From positions 3,973,501-4,037,500 of the forward strand of contig NZ_CP165727.1 in NCBI RefSeq assembly GCF_041200175.1: 64,000 nt of DNA. The letters are read 5' to 3'. Position numbers and translations under genes: made by a program. The notes under the pieces are model-generated. The model was not told where the DNA came from. It saw only the letters and a program-made list of their open reading frames with translations, and made no database searches. This document shows positions 26,013 to 34,115 of this stretch, piece after piece. Origin of the DNA: Streptomyces sp. R33 (lineage in GTDB: Bacteria > Actinomycetota > Actinomycetes > Streptomycetales > Streptomycetaceae). Position 1 is the first letter of the stretch; each line of letters starts with the position of its first letter.

Positions 26013-26264
26013 ATGGGGGTATGGCCCCGATACCGCTACCGGCGGCCAACCCCCGGGCGGAGGGCTCAGCGCGCTGGGCCCGGCCTGGATCATCGCCCGC
26101 TCCCGCAAGGGGTCGCTCATTCCCCCGCCCTGCGGCGGGCGGACCCCGTCACCTCTGCCGTCCTGCTCGCCTTCGCCGCGAGCAACCTGGTCGCCTGCTT
26201 CTTCCTGCAGGGCTTCGCCTGGCAGATGCCGGGCGACCCCACCGGCTACGCCCTGTTCCACTGA
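26013..26264 (+). CDS. possible small membrane protein (doubtful start)
   Basis: The 442-nt gap between the FAD oxidoreductase and the Mut7-C gene holds one open frame of 83 codons. Its N-terminal half is basic and of low complexity. The last 37 residues are hydrophobic (VTSAVLLAFAASNLVACFF) and look like a real membrane helix with the usual codon bias. No good start is found near the hydrophobic part, so this may be a remnant or the start may be further upstream. Nothing else is seen in the gap. Confidence 0.3.
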   Translation: MGVWPRYRYRRPTPGRRAQRAGPGLDHRPLPQGVAHSPALRRADPVTSAVLLAFAASNLVACFFLQGFAWQMPGDPTGYALFH

Positions 26265-26350
26265 TCCCCGGGTCCCGCCGGGCGCGCCCCGCCTGCGGCA
26301 ACACCGTAAATTCGGCCGCGCCGCCGCGGCCCCGATGGCATGCTGACAGC

Positions 26351-27091
26351 GTGAACGGACCCGGCATTCAGCTCACCCTCGCCCCCGAACTACGCCTGTT
26401 CGCCCCGCCCAGCCGGCGCGCCGAACGCGTACCGACCGCCACCGACGGCGCCTCCAGCCTCGGCCACGTCGTCGAATCGGCCGGCGTCCCGCTCACCGAG
26501 GTCGGCCGGCTCCTCGTCGACGGCCGTGAGGTGCCCGTCTCCTACGTGCCCAGCGCCGGGCAGTCCGTCGAGGTCTTCGGCGTCGAGCGCCCCCAGCACG
26601 TCCCCGGCGCCCCGCCGCTGCGCTTCCTCCTCGACGTCCACCTCGGCACCCTCGCCCGCCGCCTGCGCCTGCTCGGCGTGGACGCCGCGTACGAGAACGA
26701 GGACATCGGCGACCCCGCCCTCGCCACCCGCTCCGCCGCCGAACAGCGCGTCCTGCTCTCCCGCGACCGCGGACTGCTGCGCCGCCGCGAGCTCTTCGCC
26801 GGCGCGTACGTCTACAGCGACAACCCCGACGAGCAACTGCGCGACGTCCTCGGCCGGTTCGCCCCCGCCCTCGCGCCGTGGACCCGCTGCACCGCCTGCA
26901 ACGGGCCGCTGCGCAACGCCGACAAGGAAAGCGTCGGCGACCGCCTCGAGAGCGGCACGCACCGCTCGTACGACGTTTTCGCCCAGTGCACGGCGTGCGA
27001 GCGCGTCTACTGGCGCGGCGCCCACCACGCCCGCCTGGAGCGGATCGTCAGTGAGGCCGTGGAGGAATTCGGCGGCGTGGCCACGCCGTAG
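26351..27091 (+). CDS. Mut7-C RNase domain protein with N-terminal ubiquitin-like domain
   Basis: The 246-residue protein has a beta-grasp (ThiS/MoaD-like) N-terminus up to about residue 80 and a PIN-like Mut7-C domain. The domain shows FLLDVHLGTLARRLRLLGVDA with its catalytic Asp, VLLSRDRGLLRR, and a zinc ribbon with two CTAC pairs (about 179 and 219). Mut7-C proteins are predicted RNases; the target is unknown. A GTG start was chosen since the upstream frame is not coding. Confidence 0.9.
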   Translation: MNGPGIQLTLAPELRLFAPPSRRAERVPTATDGASSLGHVVESAGVPLTEVGRLLVDGREVPVSYVPSAGQSVEVFGVERPQHVPGAPPLRFLLDVHLGTLARRLRLLGVDAAYENEDIGDPALATRSAAEQRVLLSRDRGLLRRRELFAGAYVYSDNPDEQLRDVLGRFAPALAPWTRCTACNGPLRNADKESVGDRLESGTHRSYDVFAQCTACERVYWRGAHHARLERIVSEAVEEFGGVATP

Positions 27092-27107
27092 TCCGGCGTG
27101 GCCACGC
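27075..27107. terminator. double palindrome at the convergent end of the Mut7-C gene
   Basis: The 12-bp palindrome GCGTGGCCACGC occurs at 27075-27086 and again at 27096-27107, spanning the stop codon. Together they can form a hairpin between the Mut7-C gene and the convergent secreted-protein gene. Confidence 0.4.
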
Positions 27108-27124
27108 GGGGCCCGGCCCCCGGC

Positions 27125-27643
27125 TCAGAACGCGTACGCGTCGCCCGTGTCCAGCGCCAGCACCGCGTGCTGGTTGTTGGACAGGTCCCGGTCGGACGCC
27201 CCGCCGTTCCACCACGTGTCGATCCGGACCACCACCTCCGGCTGCCGCTCCTTCAGCTCCAGCAGCAGCCCGATGTGCCGGCCCCGCCCGTGCAGCGGCA
27301 GCTCGCCCGTTTCGCACACCACCTCGCGCAGCCCGGCCCGCGCGCAGCCCTCCGCCAGCTCCTGCCGGTCCGCGAGCTCCGCCGACAGCCGCACCCGCAG
27401 CGTCGCGTTCGGCAGCGCGGCCGGCCCCTCGTTCTGCGGCACCACCCACACCCTCAGCCGCCCTTGCGACAGGGACACCCGCCCGTGGTACGCCACGTCC
27501 GCCTCGGGCCCGGTCCACGCCTCGGCCCTCCCGGACGTCCCAGGGACCCCGGGCACCCCAGGCACCCCGGACACCCCGAGCACCAGCAAGCCCGCCACCA
27601 CCACACTCCGTACGGCACCACGGCGCACCGCCACCACCTCCAC
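27125..27643 (-). CDS. exported hypothetical protein with GVP repeats
   Basis: The 172-residue protein has an N-terminal hydrophobic segment (about 10-25) that likely acts as a signal peptide, followed by a GVPGVPGVPG run made of 9-bp DNA repeats, then a beta-rich region with RLRVWVVPQNEG and TLRVRLSAEL strands. Two Cys residues (CARAGLREVVC) may form a disulphide. I recognise no family. The GTG start gives the signal peptide. Confidence 0.7.
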   Translation of the reverse strand: MEVVAVRRGAVRSVVVAGLLVLGVSGVPGVPGVPGTSGRAEAWTGPEADVAYHGRVSLSQGRLRVWVVPQNEGPAALPNATLRVRLSAELADRQELAEGCARAGLREVVCETGELPLHGRGRHIGLLLELKERQPEVVVRIDTWWNGGASDRDLSNNQHAVLALDTGDAYAF

Positions 27644-27764
27644 GCGCGGAGGCTAGCCAGCACCGCCCCCGACCGGTCGGACCATCACACGAACGAGGGC
27701 GAGCCCTCCCCCAACCGGCGGGCGCCGCCCCGGGCCCGGAACCCGCCTGCGTACGCTTCGAGCC

Positions 27765-28100
27765 ATGCTGATCGCCCGCTCCGCCGCCCTGTTCGCCCTC
27801 GCCGCGCTCCTCGAGATCGGCGGCGCGTGGCTCGTCTGGCAGGGCGTCCGCGAGCACAAGGGCTGGGCCTGGATCGGCGCCGGCGTCATCGCCCTCGGCC
27901 TCTACGGCTTCGTCGCCACCCTGCAGCCCCAGGGCGACTTCGCCCGCATCCTCGCCGCGTACGGCGGAGTCTTCGTCGCCGGCTCCCTCGTGTGGGGCAT
28001 GGCCGCCGACGGCTACCGACCCGACCGCTGGGACATCGCCGGCGCCCTCGTCTGCCTCGCCGGCATGGCGGTGATCATGTACGCCCCGCGCGGCCGCTGA
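27765..28100 (+). CDS. YnfA (UPF0060) family membrane protein
   Basis: The 111-residue protein has four membrane helices and the YnfA pattern: LEIGGAWLVWQ, GFVATLQPQGDFARILAAYGGVFV and a C-terminal helix. It belongs to the small-multidrug-resistance-like fold, though transport by YnfA is poorly established. It is 65 nt upstream of the SDR gene and in the same direction. Confidence 0.92.
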   Translation: MLIARSAALFALAALLEIGGAWLVWQGVREHKGWAWIGAGVIALGLYGFVATLQPQGDFARILAAYGGVFVAGSLVWGMAADGYRPDRWDIAGALVCLAGMAVIMYAPRGR

Positions 28101-28162
28101 GCCCCGCCTATGCTGGCGGATATCCGCCCGTACGCATGACCGAACGACCGAGGAGCCCGCAC

Positions 28163-28927
28163 ATGAGCACGGCCGCCACCCGAACCGCCGTAGTCACCGG
28201 CGCGAGCAGCGGCATCGGCGCGGCCACCGCCCGCCGGCTCGCCGACGCCGGCTACCACGTCGTCCTCACGGCCCGCCGCAAGGACCGCATCGAGGCCCTC
28301 GCCGCGGAGCTCACGGCAGGCGGCCACTTGGCCACGGCCCACGCCCTCGACGTCACCGACCGGCCCGCCGTCGACGCCTTCGCGGCCTCCCTCGACCGCT
28401 GTGACGTCCTCGTCAACAACGCCGGCGGCGCCATCGGAGCCGAGCCCGTCGCCACCGGCGACCCCGCCGACTGGCGCACCATGTACGAGGTCAACGTCAT
28501 CGGCACGCTCAACCTCACCCAGGCCCTGCTCCCCGCCCTCGTCGCCTCCGGCGACGGCACGGTCGTGGTCCTCTCCTCCACCGCCGGGCACTCCACGTAC
28601 GAGGGCGGCGCCGGCTACGTCGCCGCCAAGAACGGCGCCCGCGTCCTGGCCGAGACCCTCCGCCTGGAGATCGTCGGCCAGCCCGTCCGCGTCATCGAGA
28701 TCGCCCCGGGCATGGTGAAGACCGAGGAATTCGCCAAGACCCGCTTCCGCGGTGACGCCGAGAAGGCCGAGAAGGTCTACGCGGGCGTCGCGGCCCCCCT
28801 CACCGCCGACGACGTGGCCGACACCATCACCTGGGCCGTGACCCGCCCCAGCCACGTCAACATCGACCTCCTGGTGGTCCGCCCCCGAGCCCAGGCCTCG
28901 AACACCAAGGTCCACCGCGACCTCTAG
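28163..28927 (+). CDS. short-chain dehydrogenase/reductase (classical SDR)
   Basis: The 254-residue protein has the Rossmann TGASSGIGAATA motif, NNAGG, the catalytic Ser (LSSTAG) and the YVAAK catalytic pair, then an IAPGMVKTEEF segment. It matches the YdfG-like NADP-dependent 3-hydroxy acid dehydrogenase subgroup. The ATG is preceded by GAGGAG. It may be co-transcribed with the YnfA gene. Confidence 0.92.
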   Translation: MSTAATRTAVVTGASSGIGAATARRLADAGYHVVLTARRKDRIEALAAELTAGGHLATAHALDVTDRPAVDAFAASLDRCDVLVNNAGGAIGAEPVATGDPADWRTMYEVNVIGTLNLTQALLPALVASGDGTVVVLSSTAGHSTYEGGAGYVAAKNGARVLAETLRLEIVGQPVRVIEIAPGMVKTEEFAKTRFRGDAEKAEKVYAGVAAPLTADDVADTITWAVTRPSHVNIDLLVVRPRAQASNTKVHRDL

Positions 28928-29127
28928 ACGTACGGCACGAGCCCGGCGGCCTTCACATGCAGCAGGAGGGCTGCCGTCAACCCCCTTGGCCCGCCGTGCA
29001 GTTGGACGGCCCCTCACCCACACGACACCGTATGGGTGAATCCGTGCGGAATGTCGGCGGGCGCGGCTACGCTCCCCAACACGACCGGTCCGGGCTCCTC
29101 CGTTCCCCCGACAACTGCGCGCAGGCG

Positions 29128-30321
29128 TCAGCCCTTGATGCAGATGACCTGCTTGAGCTTGGCCACGACCTCGACGAGGTCCGTCTGCTGGTCGATGACC
29201 TGCTCGATCGACTTGTAGGCGCCCGGGATCTCGTCGACCACGCCCGAGTCCTTGCGGCACTCGACGCCCTTGGTCTGATCCGCCAGGTCGCGCGCCGAGA
29301 AGCGCTTCTTCGCGGCCGTCCGGCTCATCTTCCGGCCCGCGCCGTGCGAGGCCGAGTTGAAGGACTTCTCGTTGCCGAGGCCCTTCACGATGTACGAGCC
29401 CGTCCCCATGGAGCCCGGGATGATCCCGTAGTCACCGCTGCCGGCACGGATCGCGCCCTTGCGCGTGACCAGCAGGTCCATGCCGTCGTACCGTTCCTCC
29501 GCCACGTAGTTGTGGTGGCAGCTGATCTCGCGATCGAAGGAGACCTTCGCCTTCCGGAACTCCCGGCGGATGACCTCCTTGAACAGGCTCATCATCGCCG
29601 CGCGGTTGTACTTGGCGTACTCCTGCGCCCAGAAGAGGTCGTTGCGGTACGCCTCCATCTCCGGGGTCGCGGCGAGGAACACGGCCAGGTCCCGGTCGAC
29701 CAGGTTCTGGTTGTGCGCCAGGCCCCGGGCCACGCCGATGTGGTGCGCGGCGAGCTCGTTGCCGATGCCCCGGGAGCCGGAGTGCAGCATCAGCCAGACC
29801 GAACCCGACTGATCAAGACAGAATTCGATGAAATGGTTTCCGGATCCGAGCGTTCCGATCTGCCTCACAGCACGGTCCTGACGGAATTTGACCGCATCGG
29901 CGACGTAGTCGAAGCGCTCCCACAGGTCCGCGTACCCCGTCTCCGAGAAGCCGTACAGCCTGGACGGGTCGACTGCCTCCTTGTGCAGCCCCGCGCCCAC
30001 CGGGATCGCCTGCTCGATCTTCGAGCGGAGCTTGGACAGGTCCCCCGGGAGGTCGTTCGCCGTCAGGGACGTCTTCACCGCCGACATGCCGCAGCCGATG
30101 TCCACCCCCACCGCCGCCGGACAGACCGCGTCCTTCATCGCGATCACCGAGCCGACCGTCGCGCCCTTGCCGTAGTGGACGTCCGGCATGACCGCCAGGC
30201 CCTTGATCCACGGAAGGGTGGCGACGTTGTGCAGCTGCTGCATCGCGCCGGCCTCGACCGACGCCGGGTCGGCCCACATCCGGATCGGGACCTTCGCTCC
30301 CGGTACCTCTACATACGACAT
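29128..30321 (-). CDS. rtcB: RtcB family RNA ligase
   Basis: RtcB joins RNA 2',3'-cyclic phosphate or 3'-phosphate ends to 5'-OH ends using GTP and Mn2+. The 397-residue protein has the metal-binding motifs VDIGCGMSAV, GSGNHFIE and MLHSGSRGIG, the CHHNYV stretch, and the guanylated His in SASHGAGRKMSR (near residue 325). Its length matches the shorter bacterial RtcB2-type. No rtcA, rtcR or archease gene is adjacent, so it is an orphan repair or tRNA-healing ligase. Confidence 0.93.
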   Translation of the reverse strand: MSYVEVPGAKVPIRMWADPASVEAGAMQQLHNVATLPWIKGLAVMPDVHYGKGATVGSVIAMKDAVCPAAVGVDIGCGMSAVKTSLTANDLPGDLSKLRSKIEQAIPVGAGLHKEAVDPSRLYGFSETGYADLWERFDYVADAVKFRQDRAVRQIGTLGSGNHFIEFCLDQSGSVWLMLHSGSRGIGNELAAHHIGVARGLAHNQNLVDRDLAVFLAATPEMEAYRNDLFWAQEYAKYNRAAMMSLFKEVIRREFRKAKVSFDREISCHHNYVAEERYDGMDLLVTRKGAIRAGSGDYGIIPGSMGTGSYIVKGLGNEKSFNSASHGAGRKMSRTAAKKRFSARDLADQTKGVECRKDSGVVDEIPGAYKSIEQVIDQQTDLVEVVAKLKQVICIKG

Positions 30322-30513
30322 AAGACTCTAATCCCCCGAGAAGCATGAAAAATTCGTTATACGCAAAAAGCCTCGCTCTTAGCCCCAAATCAGACAGGGG
30401 ACCGGCGCCAGCACCAGCGTGTGCGATAGACATTGTGTTCATCCGCGTCCAAAGCGCGGCAACGCATTTTCCTGACCGCCGGGCCGCCGGCCGGTCGAAG
30501 GGAGCCAGTGGAC

Positions 30514-31368
30514 GTGCAGCGCAAGGCGGTACTGCGACGCCGAAGAGTCCTGCCGGGCATCGCGATGCTCACCGCAGTCATGGCCGGGCTCGCCGGCCTG
30601 ACCGGGTGCACCAGCGGCAACGGCGTCGGGGACGACACCGACTCCAAGGCGGGCGACAGCAGCCCCGCCCCCGCGCCGGCCGGCAAGTACCGCAGCCTGC
30701 CCGCGCCGTGCAGGGCCGCCGACGGCAAGCGCCTCAAGGCCATGCTCCCGGCCGCGGACAGCCTCACCGACGTACAGCGCACGCAGCTGTACGCCGGCAC
30801 CGCGGACACCTCGTACGACGGCGACCGGCACGTCGGCTGCCGCTGGACGGCGCAGACGCCCGAGGAGACGCGGCTGCTGTCGGTCGGCTTCGAGCGCGTC
30901 GTCTCGTACGACCGGACGCTCATGAGCGACGACGACAAGACGCGGCAGGTGTACGTGCGCCGGCTGACGGACGCGCACCTGCCGTTCCCGGGCCCCTCGC
31001 CGAGCCCCACCACCGGTACGACCACCAGCCCCGCCCCCTCCGCCCCGCCGGCCGCGAGCGCTCCTCCGCCGACGGGGCAGTCGCCGTCGCCCGCCACCGG
31101 CAGCCCCTCCGCGCCGCCGCCCGAGCTCGGCTCCCGCGTCATCGAGGGGCTCGGGACCGAGGCGTTCCTCGAGGACAAGCTGAGTGCGGCCGGCGCCAGC
31201 GCGGCGCAGGCGCGGACCGTACGGATTGTGTTCCGCACCTCGAACGTCATCGTCACGGTCGAGTACAGCGTGCAGCCCGCGCTGCCCGGCACGGTCCCGG
31301 CGAGCCCCGAAACCCAGGACAAGGCACGGCAGTTGGCGCAGGCTCTCGTCGAGCGTTTCAACAACTGA
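30514..31368 (+). CDS. DUF3558-like lipoprotein
   Basis: The 284-residue protein has a basic N-terminus (MQRKAVLRRRR), a hydrophobic segment and the lipobox LTGC, then a domain with two Cys (SLPAPCRAADG and HVGCRWTA) separated by a Pro/Ser/Thr-rich stretch (about 165-210). This is the DUF3558 type found in Streptomyces. Function is unknown. The GTG at 30514 has GGAG 9 nt upstream; the GTG at 30508 is too close. A second related gene follows. Confidence 0.82.
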   Translation: MQRKAVLRRRRVLPGIAMLTAVMAGLAGLTGCTSGNGVGDDTDSKAGDSSPAPAPAGKYRSLPAPCRAADGKRLKAMLPAADSLTDVQRTQLYAGTADTSYDGDRHVGCRWTAQTPEETRLLSVGFERVVSYDRTLMSDDDKTRQVYVRRLTDAHLPFPGPSPSPTTGTTTSPAPSAPPAASAPPPTGQSPSPATGSPSAPPPELGSRVIEGLGTEAFLEDKLSAAGASAAQARTVRIVFRTSNVIVTVEYSVQPALPGTVPASPETQDKARQLAQALVERFNN

Positions 31369-31541
31369 GAGGGCGGCCGGGAGCGGGCGCGGGGGGCTCG
31401 GCGTGACGGCGCGCACAGCAGGCGCGCGCCGGGTCGGGCTACCGTTGCTCGGGTCCCGCGCCCGTACCGCCCCCCGCACCAGGCCCACACCACGCCCGCA
31501 CCGCGTCCACAGAACGCGCCCCACAACGTACTGAAGGAACC

Positions 31542-32309
31542 ATGCACCGATCAGCCTCGCGCCTCACTCGCGTTCTCGCCTGCGCAGCCGTCCCGGTGAT
31601 CCTCACCGTCGCCGGCTGCTCGTCCGACTCGGGCAAGGACTCGGGTTCGGGCGGCGACAAGAAGCCCGGCGCGTCCTCGTCCGCCAAGCCGAGCGGCAAG
31701 GCGTCGGCCACGCTCGAGAAGGCGGCGTTCGCGACGCTGCCCGACCCGTGCAAGTCGATCCAGACCGCGACCGTCGACACCCTCGTCCCGGAGGCGAAGG
31801 ACAAGAACGGCACGGCGACGAAGTCGAACGATCTGACCACCCGCGCCAGCTGCTCGTGGAACGGTCTGGACGAGGACGGCCTGAAGGGCTCGCAGTACCG
31901 CTGGCTGTCGATCTCCCTGGTCCGCTACGACTCGCACGCCTCGCTCGGCAGCGCGAACAAGCGCGCCGAGGAGCAGTTCAACAAGCAGGTCGAGACCGCG
32001 AAGGCGGCCGAGGGCGCGCACGACGTGAAGGTCGAGCAGGCGGGCGGCATCGGCGACCAGGCGTCGTCGGTGGTGTACGGCGTGAAGAAGGACGTCGACT
32101 TCTTCAACACGACGATCGTGGCGCGCACGCAGAACGTCGTGATCACGCTCGACTACAACGGTGCGGCGTACGAGGGTGCGGGCGCTCCGGATCAGGCCAA
32201 GCTGCTCGAGAACGCGATCGCGGCGGCGAAGGAGACGGTGGCCTCGGTCGGCACCGCCAACCAGCAGCAGAAGCAGCCTGAGCAGCAGGCTTCTCCCTCC
32301 GCGCAGTAG
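31542..32309 (+). CDS. DUF3558 lipoprotein
   Basis: The 255-residue protein has a signal peptide with lipobox VAGC (Cys 26), a Ser/Gly/Lys-rich linker, and a DUF3558 domain starting at ATLPDPCKSI with the second Cys in RASCSWNG. The C-terminus is Gln/Pro-rich. It lies 173 nt downstream of the other DUF3558 gene and may be a diverged duplicate. Confidence 0.85.
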   Translation: MHRSASRLTRVLACAAVPVILTVAGCSSDSGKDSGSGGDKKPGASSSAKPSGKASATLEKAAFATLPDPCKSIQTATVDTLVPEAKDKNGTATKSNDLTTRASCSWNGLDEDGLKGSQYRWLSISLVRYDSHASLGSANKRAEEQFNKQVETAKAAEGAHDVKVEQAGGIGDQASSVVYGVKKDVDFFNTTIVARTQNVVITLDYNGAAYEGAGAPDQAKLLENAIAAAKETVASVGTANQQQKQPEQQASPSAQ

Positions 32310-32435
32310 GCGTCGGCGGATCCGGGCGGGCGCCGAGGGTGCCCGGCGCCCTTAACGGGAGGCTGACATTCAGTCACCTGTGCAGTCACCCGTACGCTGT
32401 GCCTGCCGTAGCTCGACAAGGGGAGGGGATCGCGG

Positions 32436-34046
32436 GTGGCCGCGATGCAGCTGACTCGTACGCACCGGATACTCATCGGCGTCGTGGTCGCAGGAGCCGT
32501 GGTCATCGCGGGGATCGGTTTCGCGGGCTCGTACGCCGCGGTCCGCGCGCTCGCCCTGCAGAAGGGGTTCGGGAGCTTCTCGCTGGTGTTCCCGATCGGC
32601 ATCGACGCGGGCATCTGTGTGCTGCTGGCGCTCGACCTGCTGCTGACGTGGATCCGGATCCCGTTCCCGCTGCTGCGCCAGACGGCGTGGCTGCTGACCG
32701 CGGCGACGATCGCGTTCAACGGCGCGGCGGCCTGGCCGGACCCGCTGGGCGTGGGCATGCACGCCGTGATCCCGATCCTGTTCGTGGTCACGGTGGAGGC
32801 GGCCCGGCACGCGGTGGGCCGGATCGCGGACATCACCGCGGACCGGCACATGGAGGGCGTGCGCATCACGCGCTGGCTCCTCTCCCCCGTCCCCACGTTC
32901 AAGCTCTGGCGCCGGATGAAGCTGTGGGAGCTGCGGTCGTACGAGCAGGCGGTCGGCATGGAGCAGGACCGGCTGATCTACCAGGCGCGGCTTCAGGCCC
33001 GGTACGGGCGGGCCTGGCGCCGCAAGGCCCCGGTGGAGGCGCTGATGCCGCTCCGGCTGGCCCGGATCGGCGTCCCCCTCTCCCAGACGGCCCCGGAGGG
33101 CCTGGCGGCGGCGGGCATCGACCCGATGCTGCTGCCCCCGGCGGCCGCGGCCATCGCGACGGGCTCGGCGGTCCCGGCGTCCTCGGCTCCGGCTCTGGAG
33201 GCGGGCGCGGCGGCCCTGACGGGCGCCGGCGCGGCGGGCCAGGCGGGCGCCGGCGCCGGTATCGCGGGCCGGCCGGGCGGAGCCGAAGGCCAGGCAGGCT
33301 TTGCCGGCGCAGCCGCAGGTGTCGCGGGCCGGCCGGGCCTGCCCGGCGGGGTGCCCGCCCAGGCGGGCGTGCCGGTCGGGGCCGCAGGCCAGCCCGGCCT
33401 TGCCGGCGCAGCCGCAGGCTTCCCCGGCCAGGCGGGCCCGCCCGGTGGAGCCGGCGGCCCTGCGGGCCAGGCCGCGCCGCAGGCGCCGGCCACGGCCTAC
33501 GCCCCCGGGGCGGAGCCCCACCCGGGGTCCGGGGCGGAGCCCCGGTTGCGGGAAGGGGCGGGTAGGGGAACAGCCCCGCAGGGCCACACCCCGCTCCCCT
33601 TCGCGGTCGACCCGACGGCCATGCCCGCCGCCCACGACAGCGCCTGGTTCGCCGCCCCCCTGGCCCCGCAGGCCGCGTACGAGGGCGGGTACAACCCCCA
33701 GTACGTCGAGGGCCTGGAGCCGACCCCGGTCATGCCCCCGACCGGCCCGGACGAGGACGTTCCGCAGCAGGAGCAGCTCCCCGTACCGCCCGCCGCCGAT
33801 GACGACGATTCCGCTTCCGACTCGGACTCCGGCTTCGACCAGGTCAAGTTCAACGAGGCGGCCTACGAGGTGTTCCGCTCGTACCTCGACGAGCACTCCG
33901 ACTTCCCGACCCCGGAGCAGGTGGACATACACCTCTCGGACCGCCACGGGATCGACCACCCGCGCAGCTCCTCGATGATCCGCAAGCTCATGCCGGGCCT
34001 GAAGCTGCGCTACCAGCGCGAGCTGGAGAACGAGCACATCGCGTAG
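32436..34046 (+). CDS. DUF2637 membrane protein with long Gly/Ala/Pro-rich region
   Basis: The 536-residue protein starts with four membrane helices of the DUF2637 type (about residues 10-130; IGIDAGICVLLALDLLLTW), then a basic helical linker. Residues about 250-350 are a collagen-like Gly/Ala/Pro/Gln region; about 355-390 derive from a repeat element in frame; about 440-536 are acidic followed by a compact domain ending in SMIRKLMPGLKLRYQRELE. DUF2637 proteins resemble SpdB-type spread proteins of actinomycete plasmids, though chromosomal copies of unknown role exist. The GTG start precedes the first helix directly. Confidence 0.88.
   Translation: MAAMQLTRTHRILIGVVVAGAVVIAGIGFAGSYAAVRALALQKGFGSFSLVFPIGIDAGICVLLALDLLLTWIRIPFPLLRQTAWLLTAATIAFNGAAAWPDPLGVGMHAVIPILFVVTVEAARHAVGRIADITADRHMEGVRITRWLLSPVPTFKLWRRMKLWELRSYEQAVGMEQDRLIYQARLQARYGRAWRRKAPVEALMPLRLARIGVPLSQTAPEGLAAAGIDPMLLPPAAAAIATGSAVPASSAPALEAGAAALTGAGAAGQAGAGAGIAGRPGGAEGQAGFAGAAAGVAGRPGLPGGVPAQAGVPVGAAGQPGLAGAAAGFPGQAGPPGGAGGPAGQAAPQAPATAYAPGAEPHPGSGAEPRLREGAGRGTAPQGHTPLPFAVDPTAMPAAHDSAWFAAPLAPQAAYEGGYNPQYVEGLEPTPVMPPTGPDEDVPQQEQLPVPPAADDDDSASDSDSGFDQVKFNEAAYEVFRSYLDEHSDFPTPEQVDIHLSDRHGIDHPRSSSMIRKLMPGLKLRYQRELENEHIA
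33515..33595. repeat. GGGGCGGAGCCCC palindromic element inside the DUF2637 gene
   Basis: Two copies of GGGGCGGAGCCCC lie here, the second followed by a CGGGAAGGGGCG box and an AGCCCC end. A closely related unit occurs in hemA near 49,437. It is read in frame as part of the protein. Confidence 0.75.
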
Positions 34047-34070
34047 GCCCCGTGCCGCGCACGGCAAGCG

Positions 34071-34105
34071 GAAGGGCCCGCACCCCCGGGGGGTGCGGGC
34101 CCTTC
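34071..34105. terminator. bidirectional terminator between the DUF2637 gene and lysK
   Basis: Near-perfect 17-bp arms (34071-34087 and 34089-34105) lie between the convergent genes and can end transcription in both directions. The centre bases of the arms must stay unpaired. Confidence 0.82.
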
Positions 34106-34115
34106 GGCGTCCACG

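Noticed and set aside
27530..27600. GVPGVPGVPG-coding 9-bp repeats as a mobile or regulatory repeat
   Set aside because: They are short simple repeats after a signal peptide and are explained by slippage within the gene.
28928..29127. Short minus-strand frame ending TAALLLHVKAAGLVPYV
   Set aside because: It looks like a protein C-terminus but is preceded by an in-frame stop and has no start; otherwise the 200-nt gap holds nothing I can name.
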